The notes below the pieces were generated by a model, which worked only from the letters and a program-made list of their open reading frames with translations, made no database searches and had not been told where the DNA came from. A stretch of DNA of 7,292 nucleotides from Eubacterium sp. UBA3720. GTDB taxonomy: Bacteria; Bacillota; Clostridia; Lachnospirales; Lachnospiraceae. Shown piece by piece: positions 1-5,649 of the stretch; positions within the stretch are counted from its first letter, which is position 1; each line of letters starts with the position of its first letter. The position numbers were made by a program, and so were the translations under genes. The stretch lies in NCBI GenBank assembly GCA_002371335.1, contig DFHP01000033.1, positions 33,630 through 40,921 of the forward strand. The letters run 5' to 3'.

Positions 1-39
1 AGTTCCTTCCGGCATGTTGCCAAAATACACCTTCAGCAC
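1..39 (-). CDS. Probable start of a DUF4869-type protein (runs off window)
   Basis: Only 13 codons are inside the window, reading V/M-LKVYFGNMPEGT from a GTG at 39-37. The opening LKVYFG-MPE resembles, from memory, the N-terminus of DUF4869 proteins, a Clostridia family of unknown function. It lies 72 nt after the end of the AbiEii remnant on the same strand. The upstream sequence has only a weak ribosome site (a GAGGTG-like stretch), so the start is uncertain. The piece is too short to be sure it is real, and the family call is tentative. Confidence 0.35.
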   Translation of the reverse strand, partial: MLKVYFGNMPEGT

Positions 40-111
40 CTAGTTCACCTCATAACTCCTGCATGATAGCAAGCGCCGGGGATATTCTCTGATTATAATT
101 CACAAACAATA

Positions 112-562
112 TTATCTGCATTTCCAAAGAGCCATCGGATGATTTTTGATCCTTTCTACAATCTCATAGTCTCCGAACAGCAATTCTGGTCTGTACTCTT
201 TTGAAATAAAACGATCCATATATTCTTTCTCACCGTCCTGAAGCTTCGGAAAGGCTATAACCCTGTTCTGACATGTATCTGCGTATAATATCGCTTACCG
301 CCTCCCGCGCACTCATGGTTTCTTCCCGAGGAAGATTTGGCACGAAATCCAAGTCAATATCCACCGATAACCTTGGAAGATTAAAGATGGTCAGGTTTAT
401 AGCTGTTCCGCCTTTCAGAAGCAGATGCTCTTTCAAATAATCCTGTGAATTGAAATACTCTAATATTATTTTAAGCCGAAGGACTTTCTCAAATGTATCG
501 CGGTTAAACCCGTATTGACGTGATCTCTCATCCAATTCCCGCCTGTTAAATTGCGGCATCAT
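112..562 (-). pseudogene. AbiEii/AbiGii-type nucleotidyltransferase toxin, internally deleted and frameshifted
   Basis: The intact family is the nucleotidyltransferase half of type IV (AbiE-like) toxin-antitoxin and phage-defence systems. The first open part (562-230, 110 codons) has the conserved LLLKGGTAINL core (K50-G51-G52-T53) and an SVDIDLDF acidic motif (D68, D70, D72). It ends in SEASGR after a shift of frame. A second frame, starting near 250 and stopping at 114-112, reads QDGEKEYMDRF, then YRPELLFGDYEIVERIKNHP, then MALWKCR, which is the usual extreme C-terminus of this family. About 105 N-terminal and 40 C-terminal residues remain of a protein I expect to be near 290, so roughly half is missing and the later active-site residues are lost. 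A GGAG ribosome site sits 6 nt before the paired ATG at 562-557. The start overlaps the preceding metallophosphoesterase ORF by 17 nt. No AbiEi-like antitoxin gene was seen. Confidence 0.8.
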
Positions 563-923
563 CCATCACTCCGTTCTTCATTTCTTTTATATGTTTCGGA
601 TAAACAAGGCTCCAGTCTCTCGCATAAGCGGGTTCTGAAATATCGTTAACAAGGTATCGTTTTGAGCTGCCCTTCCGCTGTTTGCACAGATAGCAGACAT
701 CGTGATTGCCATAGCACCACAGAGTCTCCGGATATTCTTTCGCAAAATCGATTGCCGCATCATAGGTCTGAATATACAGATCCAGATTGAACTGCTGCCG
801 CCAGTCGTCCGCAATATCCATCAGGCAGATTGTCAGGTCCGATTCAGTTTCTTTTATCAATTCCGATGCCCGTTGAAACATCCAGGGCTTCAGATGGACA
901 TTAGGAATAACAAGTACTTTCAT
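546..923 (-). CDS. Truncated metallophosphoesterase (calcineurin-like)
   Basis: This 125-codon ORF starts at ATG 923, with an AGGAGG ribosome site 10 nt upstream; a longer start at 953 is possible but has no such support. It begins MKVLVIPNVHLKPWMF, matching motif I of calcineurin-like phosphoesterases. It continues with LMDIADDW (motif II, D36) and CYGNHDVCYL (motif III, GNHD at 72-75). Enzymes of this type are usually about twice as long and carry later histidine metal ligands (GHxH type), which are absent here. After about residue 85 the sequence stops resembling the family, and I do not recognise its tail (NDISEPAYARDWSLVYPKHI onward). Motif I also reads N-x-H instead of the usual D-x-H, a change at a metal ligand. 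The start overlaps the stop of the preceding gene remnant in an ATGA. The product is probably non-functional. Confidence 0.65.
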   Translation of the reverse strand: MKVLVIPNVHLKPWMFQRASELIKETESDLTICLMDIADDWRQQFNLDLYIQTYDAAIDFAKEYPETLWCYGNHDVCYLCKQRKGSSKRYLVNDISEPAYARDWSLVYPKHIKEMKNGVMDDAAI

Positions 924-1133
924 ATAAGCTTTGCCTCCTCTTCGGGAAGCCACTCTATCGCATCTCCGAATTTTTCCATTTCTTCTCTGTACACAAGCAT
1001 AAAATCAATGATGTCTCCGTATTTTTCCGGAAACAGTTCCTCACAGTATCTCGTCGGAACGGAGTGAGGAACGATGCCGACATATCCGGCTCATCCTTCA
1101 GTCTCTCCAGCGTTTCCCGAAGCGTGCCGGTCG
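920..1133 (-). pseudogene. C-terminal remnant of an unrecognised gene
   Basis: A frame open from 1090 to the TGA at 922-920 encodes 56 residues with ordinary protein composition, including VGIVPHSVPTRYCEELF and, at the end, FGDAIEWLPEEEAKLI. Its stop overlaps the ATG of the metallophosphoesterase in a 4-nt ATGA, the usual sign of coupled operon genes, so this is probably the true C-terminus of a former gene. Upstream, in another frame, TTGTLRETLERLKDEPD (about 1133-1085) looks like the preceding part of the same protein, which would require a frameshift near 1090. The rest of the gene is gone: at about 1134 the sequence changes to the tail of an FMN reductase. I do not recognise the family. 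Confidence 0.5.
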
Positions 1134-1393
1134 TGCCATGTTTCTTGCAAGATACCTCAGAGTCTGCATTCCTTCCTCATCCTGCCGAACCTCTTCCGGC
1201 GTGTTTCTGTGTACCATATTCCAGTAACGGGATGTCGCTACGGGCATCTGCTGGTGAAGGAAATATTTATTGATCTGATCCAGTAAATATCCGAAGCAAT
1301 GCCTTCCTGCTGAAATGTATTTGAGATTTCAGACAAGGCTGTGAAAGTACATCCCTTTTGATGGGGACTTCCGTTTATCAGCAATACTTTCAT
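1098..1393 (-). pseudogene. NAD(P)H-dependent FMN reductase / flavodoxin-like oxidoreductase, internally deleted
   Basis: Starting at ATG 1393, the first frame reads MKVLLINGSPHQKGCTFTAL. This is the phosphate-binding opening (NGSPH-x-x-G-x-T) of NADPH-dependent FMN reductases and iron-sulfur flavoproteins. The frame ends at a TAG at 1240-1238. From about 1285 a different frame reads LDQINKYF, then QMPVATSRYWNMVHRNTPEE and VRQDEEGMQTLRYLARNMA. That is the conserved C-terminal third of the same family. About 35 N-terminal residues are thus joined out of frame to the C-terminal region, and I estimate that the middle 80-90 residues are missing. After ARNMA (about 1134) the match stops again, and the frame ends at 1100-1098. 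The ribosome site AAGGAGG overlaps the stop codon of the dehydrogenase upstream, so the intact gene was the fourth member of the redox operon. Confidence 0.75.
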
Positions 1394-1407
1394 ATCCCGC
1401 TTCCTCC

Positions 1408-2244
1408 TTATTCCTGCGGCTGCAGCGGTCCATAATAATAACTTGCTGTCGCGCCGCCGTCCGCCAGGAATGTAGATCCTGTGATAAATGCACCCGCCTC
1501 ACTCATCAAAAGCTCTGCGATATTTGCCATCTCATCAGCAGTTCCGGGTCTTCCTGCCGGGCATTTCGCGAACATGTTCTTATAAAAATCTCCCCGGGGA
1601 CCGTTGAACTCGTCTACCGCCAGCGGTGTTACGATGATTCCGGGGGCAATGTCGTTGAGCCTTGCCCCGCGTTCACCCCAGCGAACACATTCGTACATGA
1701 CCCTCTTTTCGTTGCAGCGCTTTGCCAGCTGGTAAGCATGAAGGGTATCACGGATATTTTCCGGCTGAAGAAGGGGCAGGGAAAGAAGCTCCTCTGTCGG
1801 CGTCATGGCCAGCTGCCGGTCTTCCTCCGGGGTCAGCTGAGGCATGCGCCATACGGACTGACTGGAGATCGTCACACCGGCGCCGCCTTCCGCGATCACC
1901 TTGCCGACTTCCTCAAGCAGGACAGCCGTACCGTAAAGATCCACTTTCAGGATCGCCTCGACCGGCGCCTGGGAGGGAGAGACGCCCGCTGCATTGATCA
2001 GATATTTAATCTCACCGTATTTCTGCGCCTCATTAATAATCGCCAGAATGGACTCGCGGGAAGAAAGATCCATTTCAAAAGGAACAACATCATATCCCGC
2101 ATTGTTCATGATCTCTGCGATCGTTTCCGCATTCTTTAAGCTTTTATCTCCGAGAATGATCTTTTTCCCAAATCCAGTACGGCGGGCGATCGCCATGCCG
2201 ATCTGACCGGCGCCTGTCACGATCATAACTTCTTTTTTCATCAT
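1408..2244 (-). CDS. Short-chain dehydrogenase/reductase (SDR family)
   Basis: This is a 278-residue classical-type SDR, a cytoplasmic NAD(P)-dependent oxidoreductase. Numbering from ATG 2244, the cofactor motif TGAGQIG is at 10-16, an acidic residue (D33) follows the second strand, and the NAAG motif is at 84-87. The catalytic serine lies in ISSQS (about 127-130) and the YxxxK pair is Y171/K175 in YQLAK. APGIIVTPL (200-208) and the C-terminal TGSTFLADGG are also typical. D33 favours NAD(H) over NADP(H), by inference. The substrate cannot be read from the sequence. The 35-residue stretch between the serine and the tyrosine (TPEEDRQLAMTPTEELLSLP region) is long for the family and may shape the pocket. 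The frame is open to 2301, but that would overlap the preceding gene; ATG 2244 (or 2241) lies 8 nt after that gene's stop and gives a normal N-terminus. Length looks complete. Confidence 0.9.
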   Translation of the reverse strand: MMKKEVMIVTGAGQIGMAIARRTGFGKKIILGDKSLKNAETIAEIMNNAGYDVVPFEMDLSSRESILAIINEAQKYGEIKYLINAAGVSPSQAPVEAILKVDLYGTAVLLEEVGKVIAEGGAGVTISSQSVWRMPQLTPEEDRQLAMTPTEELLSLPLLQPENIRDTLHAYQLAKRCNEKRVMYECVRWGERGARLNDIAPGIIVTPLAVDEFNGPRGDFYKNMFAKCPAGRPGTADEMANIAELLMSEAGAFITGSTFLADGGATASYYYGPLQPQE

Positions 2245-2252
2245 GTTAATAC

Positions 2253-2636
2253 CTAACCTTTCTTTAAATAGGTCGAAGCTCTGGAACTGCTCAGTTTCCA
2301 TGAACCATTCTCTTTCCGGAGTGTAAAATCACCCTGCAGACGCCACCGGTGTCTGCCGCCGCCGTAGACGGCAGCCAGCACACGGCTCTTCCCTGTCATC
2401 TCTGCCTTGTCACCATGGACTGCGACTTCAATGTCATCATGCTCTGCAGAATAATAATTGAATGTCCCGTCCAGCAGCCCTTTCAGAAACACCTCCGCGC
2501 TTTGCTTTACGCCGGTCATGTGCATCAGATAATAATCCTCTGTCATAATGCCCCGAAGGCCATCGGCGTTCTTTTCGATCATACACCGCCAGTATGTGCG
2601 GTATACTTCTTTGATCTTTTCTTTATCATCCATCAT
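2253..2636 (-). CDS. NTF2-like (SnoaL/DUF4440-type) small protein
   Basis: This is a 127-residue protein (126 if the second ATG at 2633 is used) with the alpha-plus-beta pattern of the NTF2-like superfamily. An N-terminal helix reads IKEVYRTYWRCMIEKNADGL, followed by MTEDYYLMHMTGVKQ, then paired strands ending in RWRLQGDFTLRKENGSWKL. The last segment, W-x-x-x-G-D-F-T-L-x-x-E-x-G-x-W-K-L, is the common C-terminal signature of SnoaL/DUF4440 proteins. These are small cone-shaped dimers that act as enzymes or ligand binders, and the ligand here is unknown. A GAGGAAG ribosome site lies 5-8 nt upstream. The gene sits between flavodoxin (37 nt upstream) and the SDR (8 nt downstream), so a role in the same redox pathway is likely but inferred. 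Confidence 0.85.
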   Translation of the reverse strand: MMDDKEKIKEVYRTYWRCMIEKNADGLRGIMTEDYYLMHMTGVKQSAEVFLKGLLDGTFNYYSAEHDDIEVAVHGDKAEMTGKSRVLAAVYGGGRHRWRLQGDFTLRKENGSWKLSSSRASTYLKKG

Positions 2637-2673
2637 AAAGACTTCCTCAATCTCCAGGCCGGTTCGACATTCA

Positions 2674-3195
2674 TCAGACCAGTCCGTTTGCCGTAAGCCA
2701 CTTCTTTACACGGCCGGCAGCGTTTGCCGCCTCACTTCCTGTGACAGACAGGCCTCTCTTTACATTCGCACCCGGGCAGGTCTTTTTGATATCGCGTTCG
2801 CTGCCGCCCATGCCGCTGCCTTCGTTGGTGCAGAGCGGAAGGATCGTCTTGCCGGAAAAATCGAAGTTCTCAAGGAAGGTGAACACTGCCATCGGCATGG
2901 TTCCCCAGTAGTTCGGATACGCGAGAACAACTGTGTCATATTCATCAATGGAAGCCGGCATGGAGACCAGCTCCGGACGAGCCTTTGCCCGCAGATCTTT
3001 TTTTGCCTCATCGATGCAGGTCATGTAGACCGGTGAATAGGGATCCTTCATCTCGATCTTGAAGGTATCGGCGTCGGTCATTTCCTTCATATCATTTACG
3101 ACGATCTCCGTATTTCCGACCTTCACATATCTCATAGCTCCGCCAAAGTAGTTTTCATCCGCTCTTGAAAAGAATGCGATCAGTGTCTTAGCCAT
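2674..3195 (-). CDS. Flavodoxin (Flavodoxin_4 type)
   Basis: This is a 173-residue FMN-binding electron carrier or NAD(P)H:quinone reductase-like flavodoxin. It opens with strand one and the phosphate loop, TLIAFFSRADENYFGG (4-19). KVGNTE (25-30) and the aromatic FMN loop YPNYWGTMPMAVFTFLE (93-109) follow, and a third loop, CTNEGSGMGGSERDIKK (122-138), is characteristic of Flavodoxin_4. The protein looks full length and has no signal peptide. ATG 3195 is chosen because AAGGAGG lies 8 nt upstream; the frame is open to 3222 but the extra 9 residues (MSIIKEDFT) include that ribosome site. It is the first gene of the flavodoxin - NTF2-like - SDR - FMN reductase operon. Confidence 0.9.
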   Translation of the reverse strand: MAKTLIAFFSRADENYFGGAMRYVKVGNTEIVVNDMKEMTDADTFKIEMKDPYSPVYMTCIDEAKKDLRAKARPELVSMPASIDEYDTVVLAYPNYWGTMPMAVFTFLENFDFSGKTILPLCTNEGSGMGGSERDIKKTCPGANVKRGLSVTGSEAANAAGRVKKWLTANGLV

Positions 3196-3216
3196 TGTAA
3201 AATCCTCCTTAATTAT

Positions 3217-3234
3217 GCTCACCGCCTGAGCGGT
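3217..3234 (-). promoter_or_regulatory. Small alternative hairpins in the flavodoxin leader
   Basis: Just upstream of the flavodoxin ribosome site, the plus-strand sequence GCTCACCGCCTGAGCGGT can form either GCTCA/TGAGC with a CCGCC loop or ACCGC/GCGGT with a CTGA loop. The two stems exclude each other. The dyad could equally be a DNA-binding site. No function is shown and chance cannot be ruled out. Confidence 0.25.
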
Positions 3235-3249
3235 TGGTTTCTTTTTCTG

Positions 3250-3320
3250 ATGCTATTTTCACATAAAGCTATTGTAAAGTCCAATCTAAACATTATATGT
3301 TTGATTTAAAAAATAAATAA
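3250..3320 (-). promoter_or_regulatory. Candidate promoter region for the flavodoxin operon
   Basis: Two promoters are possible on the minus strand. One has a perfect TATAAT (3297-3292) but only TTATTT as a -35 at 17 bp. The other combines TTGGAC (3284-3279) or TTTACA (3278-3273) with poorer -10 boxes (TAGCAT lies 17 bp from TTTACA). The TTGGAC box followed by a 19-bp spacer holding CTTTACAATAGCTTTATG resembles the stretched, activator-dependent promoters used by MerR-type regulators in Clostridia, but no such regulator is in the window. Which start is used is unresolved. Confidence 0.35.
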
Positions 3321-3381
3321 TCATGCTTTTCTTGCCGCGACTGGCCGTGAGGTAAGGGATCTTCCCGTTTTCAGGCAACAC

Positions 3382-3416
3382 AAAACGGCCCAAAGTTTTT
3401 TGGCTTCAGGACCGTT
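3382..3416 (-). terminator. Rho-independent terminator of the marR/radical SAM operon
   Basis: Read on the minus strand, AACGGTCC (3416-3409) pairs with GGGCCGTT (3391-3384) through 8 bp including one T-G pair. A further AAG/CTT can form inside the loop. The stem is followed directly by a T-rich tract (TTTTGTGTT counting the last stem bases). It lies about 40 nt after the stop of the SPL-type gene and ends the operon before the flavodoxin promoter. Confidence 0.75.
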
Positions 3417-3457
3417 CTATGCAATGGCATGATTCAGTTATGATTGCTTTAATCGGT

Positions 3458-4369
3458 TTATCTGTTCCTCTTTCCGCTGTTGGCGGTTCCGCGGACCTCT
3501 TCGTGATAGAAGTAATCTACAATGGTGGGATGTCCCTGCGGAACTCTCTCATAAGGAGTTTCATTATCCACGAACCGGCATCCGTACTTCTTTGCAAGCT
3601 CCTCCGCTTTCTGCTCCAAAGCCTCGAAATAGCTGCGGTTTTTCTTGTTATAGATCTCATCATAGAGCGGTACCAGGTCAGGATGCTTTTCTGCAATATA
3701 ATCCATGATGGTCTTCTTGAAGCCGCCGCGCAGATTCAGATTTTCTAACCAGATCAGGTCACACTGATCCTTCGCACGTTCGATGATCGCCTCAATGTCT
3801 GTGATTCCGGGAAATACCGGTGAAATGAAGCAGACTGTCCGGATGCCGGCGTCGTAGACCTGTTTCATCGCGGCAAGCCTGCGCTCAATGCTGACGGCAG
3901 CATCCATGTCGTCCTTAAAGCTTTCATCCAGTGTGTTGACTGACCAGGAAACCGTCAGCGTGTTGTTCTTGTTGATTTCTTTCAGCAGATCCAGATCGCG
4001 GAGTACAAGATCGGACTTTGTACAGATCAGGATATCCGCGCCGCTGTCTTTCAGTTCCTCCAGGATTTTTCTGGTCTTTCCATAGTTTTTTTCCAGAGGA
4101 TTATAACCATCGGTAACAGTGCCGATGATTACTTTCTGTCCGGCATATTTCTTCGGATTTTTGATCGACGGCCATTCCTTGACATCCATGAATGTGCCCC
4201 AGTCTTCCGTATGTCCGGTAAAGCGCTTCATAAAAGAAGCGTAGCAGTATCTGCAGGCATGAGGACATCCGACGTAAGGATTGACAGAATATCCTCCAAG
4301 CGGTGCGTTGGATTTTGTCATCACACTCTTTGTTTCTACATATCCTACCTTGATCTCAGGCTGTTCCAT
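3458..4369 (-). CDS. Radical SAM protein, spore photoproduct lyase-like (SPL/Rv2578c group)
   Basis: This is a 303-residue radical SAM enzyme expected to bind a [4Fe-4S] cluster through C35-x3-C39-x2-C42 in the motif GCPHACRYCYA. It uses S-adenosylmethionine to generate a 5'-deoxyadenosyl radical. The N-terminal GGYSVNPYVGCPHACRYCYA and the later segments GTVTDGYNPLEK, LICTKSDLVLRDLDLL and FISPVFPGITD are typical of the subgroup that includes spore photoproduct lyase relatives and the mycobacterial Rv2578c type. It is shorter than true SplB, and I see no evidence that it repairs spore photoproduct; the substrate is unknown. ATG 4369 lies inside the end of the DUF5131 gene (25-nt overlap), 10 nt after GGAGG, which indicates coupled translation. 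The C-terminal tail (GTANSGKRNR) is basic and low-complexity. It is the last gene of the marR operon. Confidence 0.88.
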   Translation of the reverse strand: MEQPEIKVGYVETKSVMTKSNAPLGGYSVNPYVGCPHACRYCYASFMKRFTGHTEDWGTFMDVKEWPSIKNPKKYAGQKVIIGTVTDGYNPLEKNYGKTRKILEELKDSGADILICTKSDLVLRDLDLLKEINKNNTLTVSWSVNTLDESFKDDMDAAVSIERRLAAMKQVYDAGIRTVCFISPVFPGITDIEAIIERAKDQCDLIWLENLNLRGGFKKTIMDYIAEKHPDLVPLYDEIYNKKNRSYFEALEQKAEELAKKYGCRFVDNETPYERVPQGHPTIVDYFYHEEVRGTANSGKRNR

Positions 4370-5046
4370 TTCTTTTGTTCCTCCAATACTCGATTAAATG
4401 CGGCAGGAAGCTCCTGTATCATGTTTTCCTCACCGATAATCGGAACAAGATCTTCCTTCATAAATACGGGAATACCTTTAACATGGGCCTGTTCTGTCAG
4501 ACTGTAGGCCCATGCCGGTTCCGTATGTACTTTTTTCTTCATTGTGCCGGTCATCGTACCGACTACGATCCAGTCGATCCCGGTGAGATCAACTTCACCT
4601 GGGTCATCAAAAAGCGGCTCAAATGTCACATGATAATGCTTCGCACGGACATTCTCCTTCAGTGCCTGTAACCTCCACAGTTCTGACTTCCTTGTAATCG
4701 TCACGCCAAACCATGCATTGGGCAGATCTGTATCGATCTTCAAAAGATCCGGCCGCTTCGATAAAAAGATCGCTTCATGCCGTGTATTCTCCCGCAGCTT
4801 TTGAAAGGTCGCCTCAAGCCATTCGTCTTTCCATGCACACAGGTCACTCATGCCGGTAAGCAGCCAGTTTCCGGGTTTTTCCCGCTCCAGGATTTTAAGC
4901 TTCTGCTCATAGTATTCCGGTTGTGAAAAGTCATCTATAATGTGAAATCTCCTGCAGTTGTTACGTGCATAGCAATAATCACATCCGACCGGACATCCGA
5001 TCACCAGATTCAGGTTCTTGATTAAGTCCTTGATACACTCACTCAT
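4345..5046 (-). CDS. DUF5131 / phage Gp37-Gp68-like radical SAM protein
   Basis: From ATG 5046 the protein has 233 residues and belongs to the DUF5131 family (phage Gp37/Gp68-like). Near the N-terminus, GCPVGCDYCYARNNC supplies the radical SAM cysteines C18-x3-C22-x2-C25. GNWLLTGMSDLCAWKDEW, LSKRPDLL, NAWFGVTI and HVTFEPLFDDPG are the usual family blocks, and IDWIVVGTMTG matches the family's late D-W-x-x-x-G segment. The biochemical activity is not established; members occur in phages and bacteria. ATG 5046 is chosen because it overlaps the marR stop in an ATGA, the classic sign of coupling. The frame could also start at GTG 5058, four codons earlier. It has no signal peptide or membrane segment. 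It is co-transcribed with marR and the SPL-type gene. Confidence 0.88.
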   Translation of the reverse strand: MSECIKDLIKNLNLVIGCPVGCDYCYARNNCRRFHIIDDFSQPEYYEQKLKILEREKPGNWLLTGMSDLCAWKDEWLEATFQKLRENTRHEAIFLSKRPDLLKIDTDLPNAWFGVTITRKSELWRLQALKENVRAKHYHVTFEPLFDDPGEVDLTGIDWIVVGTMTGTMKKKVHTEPAWAYSLTEQAHVKGIPVFMKEDLVPIIGEENMIQELPAAFNRVLEEQKKWNSLRSR

Positions 5047-5480
5047 TTTGGCTGCCACCTTTCCAGATTCAGACGGATCCGGTCCAGATATCCTTCCACA
5101 GCCATGACTTCTTCCTCAGTAAATCCCTGATAATAAATATCACCCATTTTCTCAGATACAGCGATATATTCATTCTCAAGACCTCTGGCTTTATCCGTCA
5201 GAAAGAGAAGCGTTTTTCTTTTATCCACGGAATCCTGTTTGCGAAGGATCAACCCGGATCTCTCCATTCTTGCAAGCATTGTCGTCAGCGATGTGATCGC
5301 CAGACCGCACTTTTCCGATACTGTCTTGATCGGTACGCCATCCTCCTGAAAGAGGACATACAGGATCCTTCCCTGCGCTCCGTTGAAAGCTTCAATGCCA
5401 CGCTCTGCCAGGATCCTTTCAAAAATACGGTCTCCAAGTTGTTTGATCTTGGAAACCAGAAAGCCTCCATTCAATTTCAT
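5043..5480 (-). CDS. MarR-family transcriptional regulator
   Basis: This is a 145-residue winged-helix regulator of normal MarR length. The DNA-binding domain covers about residues 33-97. VSEKCGLAITSLTTMLARME (54-73) contains the recognition helix, and KQDSVDKRKTLLFLTDKA (81-98) is the wing, with the usual D-x-R position as D86-K87-R88. The flanking helices (about 6-30 and 100-140) would form the dimer interface. Such proteins usually repress their own operon and release DNA on binding a small ligand or on oxidation. C59 is the only cysteine and is not in the typical OhrR position, so a thiol sensor is not indicated. The start at 5480 follows TATAGGAGT, whose AGGAG ribosome site lies within the operator palindrome. 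The gene heads an operon with two radical SAM genes. Confidence 0.9.
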   Translation of the reverse strand: MKLNGGFLVSKIKQLGDRIFERILAERGIEAFNGAQGRILYVLFQEDGVPIKTVSEKCGLAITSLTTMLARMERSGLILRKQDSVDKRKTLLFLTDKARGLENEYIAVSEKMGDIYYQGFTEEEVMAVEGYLDRIRLNLERWQPK

Positions 5481-5486
5481 AAAAAT

Positions 5487-5524
5487 ACTCCTATATAGTA
5501 ATATAATTCATACTATATAGGAGT
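5487..5524 (-). promoter_or_regulatory. Perfect inverted-repeat operator over the marR promoter
   Basis: ACTCCTATATAGTA (5487-5500) is repeated exactly in reverse complement as TACTATATAGGAGT (5511-5524), 14 bp of perfect match separated by 10 bp. Each arm also contains the 8-bp palindrome CTATATAG, with centres 22 bp apart, about two helical turns. That fits two MarR dimers on one DNA face. The upstream arm contains the -10 box, the spacer should contain the start of transcription, and the downstream arm contains the ribosome site. Repressor bound here would block the promoter. Position and symmetry make autorepression very likely, though no binding is shown. Confidence 0.85.
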
Positions 5525-5540
5525 TTCTTGAAGGTGTCAA
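5512..5540 (-). promoter_or_regulatory. Sigma-A promoter of the marR - radical SAM operon
   Basis: On the minus strand a perfect TTGACA -35 (5540-5535) is followed by exactly 17 bp and TATAGT as -10 (5517-5512). Transcription should begin near 5505, giving a leader of about 25 nt before the ATG at 5480. The -10 box lies within the operator arm. Confidence 0.82.
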
Positions 5541-5649
5541 TATGTTTTGATCGTTTATAAGGGGCATTCTTCTTTCCGGCATTGTCCGGGTTCTTCGGCC
5601 GGTTGGTCGATTTAAAGTCGTATCGTGTTATTCAGTTTTTAGTTCCTGT
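5541..5649. other. Non-coding stretch between DUF3795 remnant and marR promoter
   Basis: No intact gene or strong terminator is visible here. Several short CCGG words (for example CCGGACAATGCCGG read on the minus strand) could form weak 4-bp stems without a following T tract. It is probably debris from the deleted DUF3795 gene and its downstream sequence. Confidence 0.4.

Noticed and set aside
92..97. Perfect TATAAT on the minus strand before the probable DUF4869 gene
   Set aside because: There is no acceptable -35 at 16-18 bp (TGCAGA at 17 bp); the region is AT-rich and one hexamer alone is weak evidence.
702..1067. Plus-strand open frame of 121 codons
   Set aside because: It lies opposite the metallophosphoesterase and the coding-like remnant, has no ribosome site and no recognisable family; it is an antisense shadow.
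2245..2301. Longer N-terminus for the dehydrogenase
   Set aside because: It would overlap the NTF2-like gene by about 50 nt and put 19 unrelated residues before a normal SDR start; ATG 2244 fits the family.
3419..3748. Plus-strand open frame of 109 codons
   Set aside because: It is antisense to the end of the SPL-type radical SAM gene and starts next to that operon's terminator; its hydrophobic look comes from the complement of charged codons.
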